Source of the DNA: Brachionus rotundiformis
Taxonomy: Eukaryota; Rotifera; Eurotatoria; Ploima; Brachionidae
Assembly (NCBI GenBank): GCA_016802295.1
Contig: JAESIW010000122.1
Coordinates: 717,763 to 781,762, forward strand
Length of the DNA: 64,000 nucleotides
Reading direction: 5' to 3'
Shown here: one piece after another, positions 13,001 to 23,140 of the stretch
How the letters are laid out: each line of letters opens with the position of its first letter
Numbering within the stretch: the stretch's first letter is position 1
Notes under the pieces: model-generated
What the model saw: the letters and a program-made list of their open reading frames with translations, nothing else
What the model was told of the DNA's origin: nothing
The model's database searches: none
Translations under genes and position numbers: made by a program

Positions 13001-16000
13001 GAGATAAAGCAAAACTTATCTATAAAGAATAATTTGAAAAAGCCCAAGCAAAAAAACATTCAGAAATTTAACAAGCTTTTCACTTTCTGTGTGACTTCAA
13101 AAAACTTCTATCTAATTTTTTTGCAAAGAAAATATTTACCACTGAGAGAGCACAATTTACCCGGTAAATACCAACAAACATTCCAGTTGGTATGGCGAAT
13201 AATCTTGCAAACTTACTTTCCCCAAAGACAAACAGAAAGAAATTTTTTTCATCTTACTTTCTTGTGAATAATAATAATAATAATAATTAATTCAGCACAT
13301 TAATCATTTGAATAATAAAGCCAAATGTTTGATCATGTTTTGGAGCAAAAAACTTACTCTCTAAACATAAAATTGGGTCTAATTAAATAGGCTTTTTTAA
13401 GACTAATGATTACTTTTTAATTTTAAACGATAAAATAATTACACACTTTCAGACATTTAAAAATAATTAAGATAAATTGAAAAGCCATGATTTAGCAAAC
13501 TAATTTTGATTTTAATTTGTTTGTGTAAAAAAAAAAAGCTTTCGTTTAGACTTAGTACGCTTCCATTGCGTCATGCTGCTTACGCTACTACTAGTGCTAG
13601 AAACACTGACCCTTTGCTTAATGAGTTGTTTAATTATCATTAAGCGCTTGGAAAAAAATTAGCTTCGCTTGATAAAATAAATGCATAGCTAACACAAAAT
13701 TAAATAGTTTAAATGTTTAATACCTAAAGATTTTGTACTATAAATTAGATCCAGATATTTTTATGATCGATCTTATCTCCTAAGTGAAATTATCTGTGCT
13801 TAATTGAAAACATTGATATGAAGGTAGGCAGCGTGTCGAATTCAGACCAAAGCGCTCATCTCAAGCCTAGCCGCATATCGTGTTTCCGATTTTGTATTTA
13901 ATTCTCTGTATTTTTATATTTTTACTTGACTATAAACTAGCAAGCCAGGTAAACAAGCTTGATTGACAGCCGTCAAGTAGAAGAAAAAAAACTCTATAAA
14001 TGCTTTGTTTGGAAAATCTAATAAAAATAATAACTCTTTGACGGATGTGAAAAGTTCCATTTGCTCTCGGACTCGAGCCAGTTCTAATTTCCTGTGGCAT
14101 CTATTCAGCATTTATTCAGAATAAATATTTACTTACAGTTTCTATCTATTCAATCAATCTTAAACTAATCTCCATACTGTATTAACATTATTTATTTAGA
14201 GGCTTTATATAAATAATATTCAGCAAAAAAATAAAATTTGAATATAAATTAATTTTCAGCAACTTCCAGTAGCAAAAAAATTGATTGATTTACAGCTAAA
14301 GTTATGATAAATGTGATTTTTATCAAATGGAATAAAAAAGGCCATGATTAGCCTAGATCGCCGGCCATCAATCTTGCCGGCGGTCAGCACCTGAATAGAC
14401 AAAGCAAATAAACTATCAAAGAACATGTCTTGGGCAATGAGCTCTAATCGGTCTGGCCGAGAGCAGCATCAATATTTGTGCCAAGGGTGATTAGAAAATA
14501 TTTGCTTTAGGAATACTGCGGCAGGTTTAAGTCCAGAAAAATAGGGTCAATTGATTTACAAAGACTTACAAATGTTTTCTCAAAGCAAACTAGAATATTC
14601 ATTAGTTGATTCAAATCAAATCACTTTAAAGGGTTAAGTATACAAACCTGGCACTTTTAATAAAAATTTTAATTACCCCTCGAGCTAATTTAAAGCTTTT
14701 TTCTTTTTATTTTTTTTTTATATTTTTAATAAATTAATGTTTTTTAATTACTAAACTTTTTTGATCTGGTCTCGATAGCATGTATTGGCTTTTAATTAAT
14801 TGGCACATGACTCTATTTGCTTAAGCTCACCTACTACCACGAGAAAATCACGAAAACAATTTTAATTAAAAGTGTCTTTGGCATTCCTACACACACAATC
14901 GAACTGATCGATGAACAATTTCAATCAGGCATCTATCTATCTATCTATCTTATATCAAAATATAATCAATTAATCATCAGACATGTTGATCACCTATAAA
15001 TACTTCCGAATAATTTGATTATAAATTATGGCTGTTTTCTTTTCTTCACTTACAATTAAGATTTAATATCTCTATAGATATTTAGCTCGTTTGGAGCCTT
15101 CTAGAACACAATTTCTAAGCAGCCTAGTTTCTAGCTCTGGATTAAATCCATTTTTTAGTCGAATAAATCAATTGCTAATTGATAATGCAAAACCGAAAAA
15201 AAACCAAAGCTCTACGCAGCCTCGAGCTCAGCTTGGTATTTTTAATTATCGCTGTTCTTATCAGAGATAACCTATTTATATGTAAATGCATGTTTTTTGA
15301 TTCTGCACCTTTCTTAGTCGGCCATTTTGTTTTTTTTTACTCAGGTAGAAAAATAAAATAAAAAAGAAAAAAAAAAGCTTAGCATATAAAATTACTAAAT
15401 GTAAAAATAGATAATAATTTTGCACACTAACGACAGTATCAGTTTTTTTTTCTTTCTAATTAAATTTAAATTAAACTATCGGGTATCGGATTTGGACCGA
15501 TTTAAGAATGCCCTATAAAAAAAAAACATGTTACACTAAACGACACGTTTCGTTTAATTAATTAAACATATTTTTACCAAGTTCAAATTTCCATATTTAC
15601 TTTAAAAAAGAAATTAAAAAAACAAGTTCTTCCTTTGCAAACGTGTTGCTTAGTCTAACTTGATAAAATAGTTTCAAAACTAAAATAAAACTTATCATTA
15701 CACTTATCTATCCTTAATACTCCATTAAAATCTAATCTTGTTTATCTTATCTAATTTTAACAGCTTTATTAGTATGAGCATGGACTTTGATAGAGATTAA
15801 AATTATTGTTACAGAAAATTTGCCAACTTTCTATCCAAAAACAAACGATTTTTCCTAGCTGAGTTGAAATGAGTGAACAATTTTGATTGCCACTCGAGTC
15901 TCCAGAGTAAATATTCAATCATTAGACAAAAATCAATTTTAATTAATATACACACATACATATATGGATAGATAAAAGCCGAACTGGATGAATCGCTTCA

Positions 16001-17817
16001 TTTACTCTTCTTAAAATAAAACTGATTGCAAATAGTCAATTAATTAAGTGAATAGAAGAAGCTCGAAATAAAAATGATAAATATTTGTTTATATGAAGCA
16101 TTCTAGCTCACAAAGGCGAATAAAAATTCCATAAATAATCAAATTTTCAAAAGAGCCACAGTCTCAGCATAATTACTTGAAACAGTACGCCACCAAACTA
16201 CAAATAGCTAATTTGCATTTAATTAAATTTGGAGACTCAAAGCCAAAGATAACTAATAGAACATTTGCCATTAGATATTCAAATTAGACTGGCCATTTAG
16301 GCTCCTTTTAACATCCTAAGAAAAAACTCTTAATGAATATTCAAATAACTCATACAACAATCATAAAATAATTAATTCTTAGAGTTCATTAGTCCTGATG
16401 CAAATGTCCGATCTATTTGATCGAGACCATTTCCGCATTGAATTCAATTAAAATATCCGCTTCTATTAGCTTCTTGTCTAGAATTGAGTCAAGCAAAGAC
16501 AGCTAGCTCGATTGACCACAATATGCCGTGGTCACATTTCTTAATAGCACTTTAGAAACTAATTCAAGAGCTTCCTTCTATCTCAAAATCAAACAAAATC
16601 CTAATGTAGATATATAAACTAACAATTTAATTTATTTAAAATATGAAATATGATGCCAAAATATGTTACTATTAATATTGAAAAGTGAAGAGCGTAATTG
16701 AAATTTTATCTTGGAAAATAAGGAAGATAATGCTTTATATAGATAAAAAAATGTGCTTGCTTAAACAAATAGATCTAACATTATTTCTTTAGAGCAAAAT
16801 AGTTTCCATCATTAATTTTCTCGCTGTGTCATTTGCTCAAAATTTACATTATTCCATTTAGTGAATATTTATCCCTAAGGATGAGCTGATTTTTGATAAA
16901 TCACGATTTATATTTGAATATTAATTTCAAATTCAAAGCTACAACCTGCCAAGTTTAATTTTTGTTTTATCATGAAATGGAAAAAAAAAGAAGAAAATTA
17001 AAAATCAATTTCATGATCATTCCTAAATATATTAAAAACAACAATAATAAACCAATCCGTCCATGTCTTGGAAAAAAAATATGCCTTTTTTATTTTTTTA
17101 ATTTTATTTCTAGTCAATAAATCTCAAGTAATCGTAAAAAAATACTTCATAAAGTTTATCCAACATTTTTTTTGTTGTTGTTGCTTTTTAATAAAATATA
17201 GATTTATGGTGATATTTGGAGAAATGAATTAAAACAATTTTAGACCAAGCCAAATGGCTTGAAAATAATTTAATACTTTTTGGACTTAAAATTACTAATT
17301 ATATTAATAAAATACTATAAAATAAAATTCTTTATTCCACAGTGAATTATTAACAACATCAAATTGCATAAATTTTATTAGTTTTTGAGCATCAAATTTC
17401 ATCTCTAGATTGACATTTTTATAAATTTTATTCTCAACATGCAAATATTTTATTTTTTGTTTGTTAGATATTCATAAATTTAAAAATATTCTAACCAGCA
17501 TAAATTAATTCCATCCAACTGTTACAGCAAATTTGAATTTAATTTTTAATTTATAATCCATTTATAATCTAGAAAATGTTATCATCATATTTGATAGAAA
17601 ATAATTTTCTTTATTAATTTTTAATCAATCAAGCTTAAATTAATAGACACACAAAAAATCACTAACCTCTTCTCTTGATAAGATTGTCCAAGTAGTCGGC
17701 AGCATATTCGTAGATATTTGTTGGCTGGTCTCTTAGAACTTCTTTGGAAAGCATTTCGAGCAACGTTTGAAATCCCTGTGGAACTCTGAGCTTGGTATTG
17801 GAATAAGGAACAGCCAT
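4049..17817 (-). CDS. Sp17/igloo-type gene: RIIa domain plus four IQ motifs
   Basis: Five exons on the minus strand join in phase: 17817-17667, 6316-6243, 5205-5115, 5016-4879 and 4524-4049, 309 aa. Exon 1 begins MAVPYSNTKLRVPQGFQ, the dimerisation/docking (RIIa) fold of sperm protein Sp17, which docks to A-kinase anchoring proteins. Exon 2 (LDDRFYNN) continues the Sp17 match. Later exons each carry calmodulin-binding IQ motifs: IQAAFKGHEAR, IQATYRGFKTRK, and two IQSTFRGYKTRK. Repeated IQ motifs are typical of igloo, neuromodulin and neurogranin. Splice phases (1, 0, 1, 1) fit at every junction. The first intron is about 11.4 kb and holds two alternative first exons. The exon structure is inferred from sequence alone, but every boundary has GT-AG and the right frame. 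Confidence 0.85.
6505..7822 (-). CDS. Alternative first exon with N-terminal MGCASSK acylation signal
   Basis: A 439-codon ATG-initiated segment on the minus strand. It starts MGCASSK, a canonical N-myristoylation (Gly2) plus palmitoylation (Cys3) signal followed by a Lys-rich patch, as in membrane-anchored neuromodulin-like proteins. The rest is acidic, Ser/Thr/Asn-rich and probably largely disordered, with an Ala-rich stretch near residue 105. Unspliced it reaches a stop at 6488. A GTACTA donor at 6504 would end the exon in phase 1 and join the exon at 6316, 188 nt downstream, giving an isoform with the shared IQ exons. The donor and phase are seen; use of the junction is inferred. Confidence 0.75.
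7823..11312. other. Intronic sequence of the Sp17/igloo locus, left part
   Basis: AT-rich sequence between two alternative first exons. It holds a GC-rich three-way hairpin (8661-8709) and a TTACGTCA CRE-like site near 9042. Otherwise I see only poly-A/T tracts and no supported exon. Confidence 0.5.
8661..8709. other. GC-rich nested hairpin (three-way junction)
   Basis: Perfect 10-bp outer arms GTTTATCTAG (8661-8670) and CTAGATAAAC (8700-8709) enclose two smaller stems: CGGC/GCCG (8672-8675 with 8681-8684) and CGGT/ACCG (8686-8689 with 8693-8696). The island is much richer in GC than its flanks. It lies in the intron upstream of the MGCASSK exon. No known RNA class was recognised. Confidence 0.55.
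11313..12710 (-). CDS. Alternative first exon or nested gene with MGGCANSK acylation signal
   Basis: The ATG at 12710 opens a 465-codon frame starting MGGCANSK, predicted to be N-myristoylated on Gly2 and palmitoylated on Cys4, followed by a long Lys/Glu-rich charged region. The middle and C-terminal parts are Glu/Ser/Thr-rich with repeated short threonine-rich beta-like phrases (TTYQTTVVKHT, VKVTRTVTEQV, TVTTSTTKIIL). It resembles the MGCASSK exon in design. It may stop by itself at 11313. A GTAAAC donor at 11383 would instead end it at 11384 in phase 1, compatible with the shared exon at 6316. It lies wholly inside the first intron of the RIIa isoform. Coding status is firm; its connection to the IQ exons is inferred. 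Confidence 0.7.
   Translation of the reverse strand: MGGCANSKYAVDEDMQVKKEKKPFLKKKSKKESAEAEVKQPAEPVAEAEKAVGSESGEKKEAEEPAAAKVEKEDIDFIDREEAEKANASEETTAQAESNDAKKEVTTYQTTVVKHTQKEGDELLQYLKDEAFKTLQNSLKNLNQNRTQTTTASSSMNETPETATDDQSQDLVQQIKNQVLNSLGKNSEEFINSVLDAGAALIKNDTVKNMAELEQELDKQFSDNSDMVTKIINSTTGFLTAKGTEAGAMLSNILANANTGIQGVMNETEKTTVKVTRTVTEQVLSGGQLKEITRVITSDVPSADAPCFEDIIKNISGDSKVVKTGTTVTNTNTSVSETQETVNEQQAREETSNKEEAVDENGEEISSQAEQVVNKVINAAVEIVNQGDEAPAVNGFHQESQQSESETNVKIEEQSTVTTSTTKIILNGENGLDQVQSEFFKHGKQSAEEAVNKLNTNELVEISTN
13268..13287. repeat. (AAT)n microsatellite
   Basis: Six or more uninterrupted AAT units are visible within the long intron. Confidence 0.8.
14356..14385. other. 10-bp GC-rich stem-loop
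   Basis: GATCGCCGGC (14356-14365) pairs with GCCGGCGGTC (14376-14385) over ten positions with one G-T wobble, around a 10-nt loop. It lies in a GC-rich island of an otherwise AT-rich intron. It is too short to classify as a microRNA precursor. Confidence 0.5.
14931..14951. repeat. (ATCT)n microsatellite
   Basis: Five tandem ATCT units in the long intron. Confidence 0.8.
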
Positions 17818-19122
17818 TGTGTCTTAATACAATTAATCTTATCTAAATTGAAGATGAATTAACATCTATTAGTTGTAATAAATAAAATATAAAAACCAAA
17901 TGTTTAATCCAAAATTTTCTCTTATTTCTTATTCAAGTAACTATGGCAATTTCTTGAATTTAAAAAACGATTTATTTTCATATACATATTTTAAAAGATT
18001 GGGACAATTTCCATGGATTTGATCAAAAAATCGTGTCTCCTTATTTAAAAAATTTATTTTTCATTATTTAGTTGACAAGGCAATTTGAGTTTCCGCACTA
18101 TTTTGGACTAATTATGTGACTAAAAAATTTAAATATTTAAAAAATAAATAATTTATTTTTTGAAATCTATATTCAATTATTCTAATTTAAAATTTAATTT
18201 ATGAAGCAATTTATCAATCAATCTGCAAATTACGCCAAAGAATTTGATAGATAACATCAATTGAAAAATTCTATCAACATTTTTCTTTATTTCTGGATTG
18301 TTCTTTTTAAAATATAACAGATTGTCATGATAAAAATCTTGTTAGTTTCAAAAATGAATATTTTTTTTGTTTATAATTTTATTTTAAGTGATAGTCTTAT
18401 TGAAAATAAGTAAATACACAGTTTACAAGTCATTGAAAATTTAAAAAATCTATGATTGAGCAAAAATATTATTTATTAAGTTAAAAGTCAAAATGTGATC
18501 CAGAATTAATTGCAAATAGATAGTTGATTTACTGCTAACCAAGAGACACCAAACTACGCCATTTTTTCAGCCTTTCACATCCAAATTATTTATTTTATTT
18601 TTTTTTTAAATGATAATCTTAAATACATATTTTTATTGAAAAGAGAGCTATTTTAGCGTAGTTATTATTGACACTTCAATTAATTTTAAAGATCTTTTAA
18701 AAAGTTTAAGATGCTTTTCTGGAATTCCTGTTCTGGAATAATTAAGCTCGCAATGGTTTGTTTGTATTGATTTGGTTTTATTATGGGAAGGGTTATTTTC
18801 TTCTCTTATTAGTATGGCGATTTTATTTTTAATAATTTCGCCCTTGATATAAATTCTTTCTAAGACAGACATTCGGCAATAGTGATACCTTGTTTTTTTC
18901 TTGCCCAAATGGTTCCAAATCGTTCAAAATAAAAGTTTTTGTCTACATATCCAATATCTTGTTAAATTATTTATTTGAAAAATAATCATGGGTTATACCA
19001 AAGTTTGTCCGAATATTCGAATAAATATGTCAAAAATATTGATAGGATAAAATTAAAAAAAAAAATTGACTAAAAAGATTAAGTTAAATTAGTTGAGACA
19101 TTTTGTTAACTTATTATGATAT
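17818..19122. other. Intergenic, upstream of the RIIa exon
   Basis: AT-rich, presumably containing the promoter for the Sp17-type transcript. A minus-strand 86-codon frame at 18648-18908 has a vaguely helix-turn-helix-like start but no support for a real gene. Confidence 0.4.
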
Positions 19123-19489
19123 AATCTATTTAATGATTTGTATAAGTTTCCTTAAAAAAATTAGCAACAAAAAATCGAATAACGGTTAACAGTTATTTTA
19201 ACGGTTATTTATTAAATAACTTTAGGATAGAGAGTAATTCTAACCATATGTATGAATATAAGTATGAGAAGAAAAAAGATCCCCTTATACTGAACTTAAA
19301 TTCAATTGAATTGAAAGTCGTTAAGTCGATATTGATTAACAAATATTGCACCGCTCAACTTCATTTATAATAATTTGGTATCATTTTCAATCAATTTAAA
19401 AAATATAATGAAAAAATAAAATTAAATGAAAAGTATTTTATTAGATTTATTGATAATAGATTAAATTAAAATCTATAATTTATAATTAA
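19123..19489. repeat. 367-bp near-identical noncoding repeat, copy 1
   Basis: This segment matches 31671-32037 in the same orientation with only two substitutions that I can see. It lies just 3' of the minus-strand membrane-protein gene at 19534. It shows no open frame longer than about 20 codons. The neighbouring coding exons of the two copies differ far more than this noncoding piece. Confidence 0.85.
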
Positions 19490-19533
19490 CAAATAGATCA
19501 TTTGAAGAAATTAATTAATGAATCTAGAGATAT

Positions 19534-20249
19534 TCACCCAAAATAACGCATGTTATAATCGGCAATGCATCGCAGCAAAGATCTGTAAATGGGCAAAAAC
19601 AAATAGGGTGTTAAAACAGCCACAAATGGGCCCAAAAAACAATTGAAGAAAAATGTAGTTTTTCCATCAAAAATAAAGCTTTGAATTATTCCAATGACAA
19701 ATCCAATTATACTTAACCATATTGAATTGAAACAATAATTCGAAATACAGAAATTGCTAATGAGCAATGAGCAAGCTAAACTGGTTAAAAGAAGGTTTTT
19801 GGAAACTTTTGAAATATCTTTGGCTTCGTTTAGAATCGTCTCAATTAATACCCAAATGGCATTCACTAACCTTCTTATTAGAAGCTTAATATTGACTAGA
19901 AACAACTTTAACGTCTCAATTAACAGTGCAATTGAGTTGGATATTCTGGTTTTAATTAGTTCGATAACTTAAATTAAAAATTCAATAATCTCATCCATCC
20001 AAGGCATTTTAAATTTTAAATAATATGAGAGAAAAAGATTTTGATACTTGACACACATTATATAACCATAATATTATAATTAAATGGTCAAATTTTTATT
20101 AAATAAAGTTAACTCATAGTTCTTTAATTTTCATATTCATTTCTGTTAAATCAATGAATTAATTTAGGAAAGCCTTATTCAATTGACTTTAAATATTAAG
20201 AAATTATACCTGGCTGCACCTTATGCTTGGCTGTATATTCACTCTTCAT
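19534..20249 (-). CDS. Small multi-pass membrane protein, copy 1 (two exons)
   Basis: Exon 1 is 20249-20210 (ATG, 13 codons, GTATAA donor, phase 1). Exon 2 is 19967-19534 (acceptor tttaag), giving 157 aa. The product has a leucine/isoleucine-rich N-terminal helix and then three or four hydrophobic segments, including SLACSLLISNFCISNYC and the conserved block FDGKTTFFFNCFLGPFVAVL. I do not recognise the family. A paralogue at 32091-32501 shares the C-terminal 100 residues closely. The second exon of this copy has ATC where the paralogue has its ATG, so it depends on the upstream exon for its start. Confidence 0.6.
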
Positions 20250-21142
20250 ACTTATTTCTTATCAAAATTTCAAAAAATTTTATAAATAAACCATTTTAAG
20301 ATTTATTATTAGAAATTGCTTGATGATCCTAGAAAAAATGAAACTATTTTAATAGACTTTGATAATTTGACTAAAAATAAATGGTCCCTGCAAATTAATT
20401 TTTATTTTTTTCTAATTAAAGTAATTGAAATTAAATTCGAAAAAATTAAAAGTTTTATTGATCTTTTAAAAATTTAAAGTTAGATATTTATGGGCTATAA
20501 GATGGGCTATTGACAAAAGCTGTTAACATTTTTTTATGAATGAATTATAGATAATTATGATTTTGATTAAATTTATTTAGTTTCGAAATTATTTTGGGAA
20601 GACAATTTAAATAATTTTAAATTTTAACCCATATTATTTTTATTCTTTTAAAGCATAAATAATTATTTAATTAAGAATTTTTAGACTTTAAAGTTTTGTT
20701 CAAAATCTATCAGCAAAATTACAAGCTATTTATAAAACTATTTTTGAAAGATAGATTTTTTTTCTTAAATATATCTTTATATTTATTTTTTCTCATCATT
20801 TGAATGAAAAAAAGCATTGATATCTAAGTAATCAAAAAATTATTTTAAATAAATCATTTATTTAAAAGATGAAACAAAATTTAAATGATCAATGAATAAA
20901 TACAAAATGTCAATAGAAATAATTAATTAATATACAACAGCCAAAATACCTAATTAGAAACTGTAAAAAAAAAGTGTCTAATTTTTCATTTTATTCTAAT
21001 ATTTTGTCTAAAACAAATAACATTTCAACTATTTAAATAGATAAGATTAAGTTAACTTCATTTAAATTGGAAATTTAAGATTAAATTAAATATTTCTAAA
21101 AAATATAATAAAAATGTAAAAAAAAGTATAAAAAAAAGGAAC
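20250..21142. other. Intergenic, between membrane-protein gene and PEPCK
   Basis: Very AT-rich sequence without coding potential. It holds the 3' flank of the minus-strand PEPCK and the upstream flank of the membrane-protein gene. Nothing else is seen. Confidence 0.5.
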
Positions 21143-23140
21143 TTAATTCAAACTCAAAAAACGCTCACGAATAGTAGATAATTGGTTCAAAACTTCATTT
21201 GGCATGGAAACATTTACATTCTGTTCAAAATATTGCTTTATTTCATCAAGTTCTTCAAGCCAAAAATTCTTTTCTAAACTAAATAATTCCTGAATGGACT
21301 CGGCTGAAACATTTAATCCTTCCATGTCGAAGCTGTCATCTTTAGGCATATAACCTATTGGTGTCTTTTGAGCAATGGAATTATCACCATCTGTCCTCTT
21401 AAATATCCATTCGAGTACTCGAATGTTTTCGCCAAAACCAGGCCACAAAAAGCTTCCTTGGCCATTATTTGATTTTCTGAACCAGTTGACATGGAATATT
21501 TTTGGCATTTTTCGGCCGGATTTATTCAAGCTTAACCAATGCTTGCAATAATCGCCAAAATTGTATCCAAAGAATGGTCTCATTGCAAATGGATCATGCA
21601 TGATTACTTTTCCTTTGTGTTCAGCTGCAGCAGTTGCTTCAGATTTCATTGATGCACCAATAAATACACCATGTTCCCAATCGAATGCTTCATAGATCAA
21701 AGGAACTCCTTTTGGTCGTCTTCCACCGAACATTATTGCTGATATTGGAACACCTTCAGGACTTTCCCAATTAGGATCAATTATTGGACACTGTTCAGCC
21801 GGAGCACAAAATCTTGAATTTGGATGAGCTGCAGGCTCTTTTGAATCTTTGGTCCAGTCTTTTCCTTTCCAAGATATCAAATGCTCGCCATGTGAAACCA
21901 TATTATCATCCATTCCTTCCCAATAAACTTTACCATCAGCTGTGTGTGCAACATTGGTAAAAATAGTATGTTTCTGTATGGTTTTCATAGCGATTGGATT
22001 TGTTGAATTTGAAGTGCCAGGACAAACACCAAAGAATCCATTTTCCGGATTTATGGCTCTTAGTTCACCTTTTTCATTAAATTTCATCCACGCAATGTCG
22101 TCTCCAACACATTCAATTTTCCACCCAGGAACAGTTGGCGTCAACATAGCAAGATTTGTTTTTCCACAAGCTGATGGAAAAGCGGCAGCGATATATTTTT
22201 TTACACCTTGTGGATTTGTGATACCCAAAATCAACATATGCTCAGCCAACCATCCTTCACGTTTGGCAATTATGGAGCCTAAACGAAGAGCAAAGCATTT
22301 CTTTCCCAACAAACTGTTGCCACCATAACCACTACCAAACGATATAACTTCATTTTTTTCTGGCAAATGGGCAACCATGGTCATTTCCGGATTACAAGGC
22401 CAGTTGTTTACAATTTCTCTTTGAGTTGGCAAAGGAACTCCAACTGTATGCAAACACTTAACAAAAACACTATCATCATAAATTTTTCCAAATATTTTCA
22501 TTCCTATTCTGGTCATAATTCTCATACTACATACCACATATGGAGAATCAGTTAGCTCGATTCCAATTTTAGAGATCGGACCACCAACAGGACCCATACT
22601 GTAAGGAATGACGTACATGGTTCTGCCTTTCATGCATCCAGGAAGCCTTCGACTCAATTCATAGTCAAGATCTTCTGGCGACATCCAATTGCCCAAAGCG
22701 GTGCATTTTATATTTCTTAAATTTAGCGAAGGATCAATTTCTTTAAAGCCATCCTTTGGTGTTGGAATTGTATCCCTCATATTTTTGGTACAAATAAAGG
22801 TTCTCGATTCCACTCTAGCAACATCTTTTGGGTCAGTCAGAGCCAACCAACAGTCGTCCATTTTATCAAGCTTTTGCAATGATCCATTTATTTCGAGCAG
22901 CTCAAGCAATGCGTTATATTCCTCAATCGAACCATCACATATGTGAATTCTGTCTGGTTGACAGATTCTTGCTTTTTCTTCAATAAAATCTTGCAAACTT
23001 TTTGGCAAGTCAGTCATATTGCATTTAAAACAAGACTTTTGCATTTTAAGCATTTTGTTATCATCTAGAATTGGACTTGTTTGAAAATTGGCAAATTGCT
23101 TACAATTTCCATTCATGCCGCATTTTGATGTAATGTCCAT
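21143..23140 (-). CDS. Phosphoenolpyruvate carboxykinase (GTP), copy A
   Basis: Single-exon 665-aa enzyme that converts oxaloacetate and GTP to phosphoenolpyruvate, CO2 and GDP, the committed step of gluconeogenesis. GTP-type PEPCK hallmarks are present: the P-loop and reactive cysteine in FPSACGKTN (321-329, Cys325), the metal-binding GDDIAW (346-351), GFFGVCPGTS near 368-377, GGRRPKGVPL, and the guanine-binding stretch with FLWPGFGENI (564-573). The N-terminal extension is about 40 residues longer than the vertebrate cytosolic enzyme and shows no clear targeting signal. A second intact copy lies at 29166-31151 in the opposite orientation. The central 500 residues of the two are nearly identical; the ends differ. 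Confidence 0.97.
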   Translation of the reverse strand: MDITSKCGMNGNCKQFANFQTSPILDDNKMLKMQKSCFKCNMTDLPKSLQDFIEEKARICQPDRIHICDGSIEEYNALLELLEINGSLQKLDKMDDCWLALTDPKDVARVESRTFICTKNMRDTIPTPKDGFKEIDPSLNLRNIKCTALGNWMSPEDLDYELSRRLPGCMKGRTMYVIPYSMGPVGGPISKIGIELTDSPYVVCSMRIMTRIGMKIFGKIYDDSVFVKCLHTVGVPLPTQREIVNNWPCNPEMTMVAHLPEKNEVISFGSGYGGNSLLGKKCFALRLGSIIAKREGWLAEHMLILGITNPQGVKKYIAAAFPSACGKTNLAMLTPTVPGWKIECVGDDIAWMKFNEKGELRAINPENGFFGVCPGTSNSTNPIAMKTIQKHTIFTNVAHTADGKVYWEGMDDNMVSHGEHLISWKGKDWTKDSKEPAAHPNSRFCAPAEQCPIIDPNWESPEGVPISAIMFGGRRPKGVPLIYEAFDWEHGVFIGASMKSEATAAAEHKGKVIMHDPFAMRPFFGYNFGDYCKHWLSLNKSGRKMPKIFHVNWFRKSNNGQGSFLWPGFGENIRVLEWIFKRTDGDNSIAQKTPIGYMPKDDSFDMEGLNVSAESIQELFSLEKNFWLEELDEIKQYFEQNVNVSMPNEVLNQLSTIRERFLSLN

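Larger units (their letters stand above)
12711..17666. other. Intronic sequence of the Sp17/igloo locus, right part
   Basis: About 5 kb of AT-rich sequence upstream of the MGGC exon and downstream of the RIIa exon. It holds an (AAT)n run (13268-13287), a GC-rich hairpin (14356-14385) and an (ATCT)n run (14931-14951). Scattered moderately GC-rich islands (13550-13620, 14340-14530) could be regulatory. No further exon is supported. Confidence 0.5.

Noticed and set aside
18648..18908. Minus-strand 86-codon frame with a weak IS30-like helix-turn-helix look
   Set aside because: No catalytic domain, no repeat ends, and composition equal to the background.
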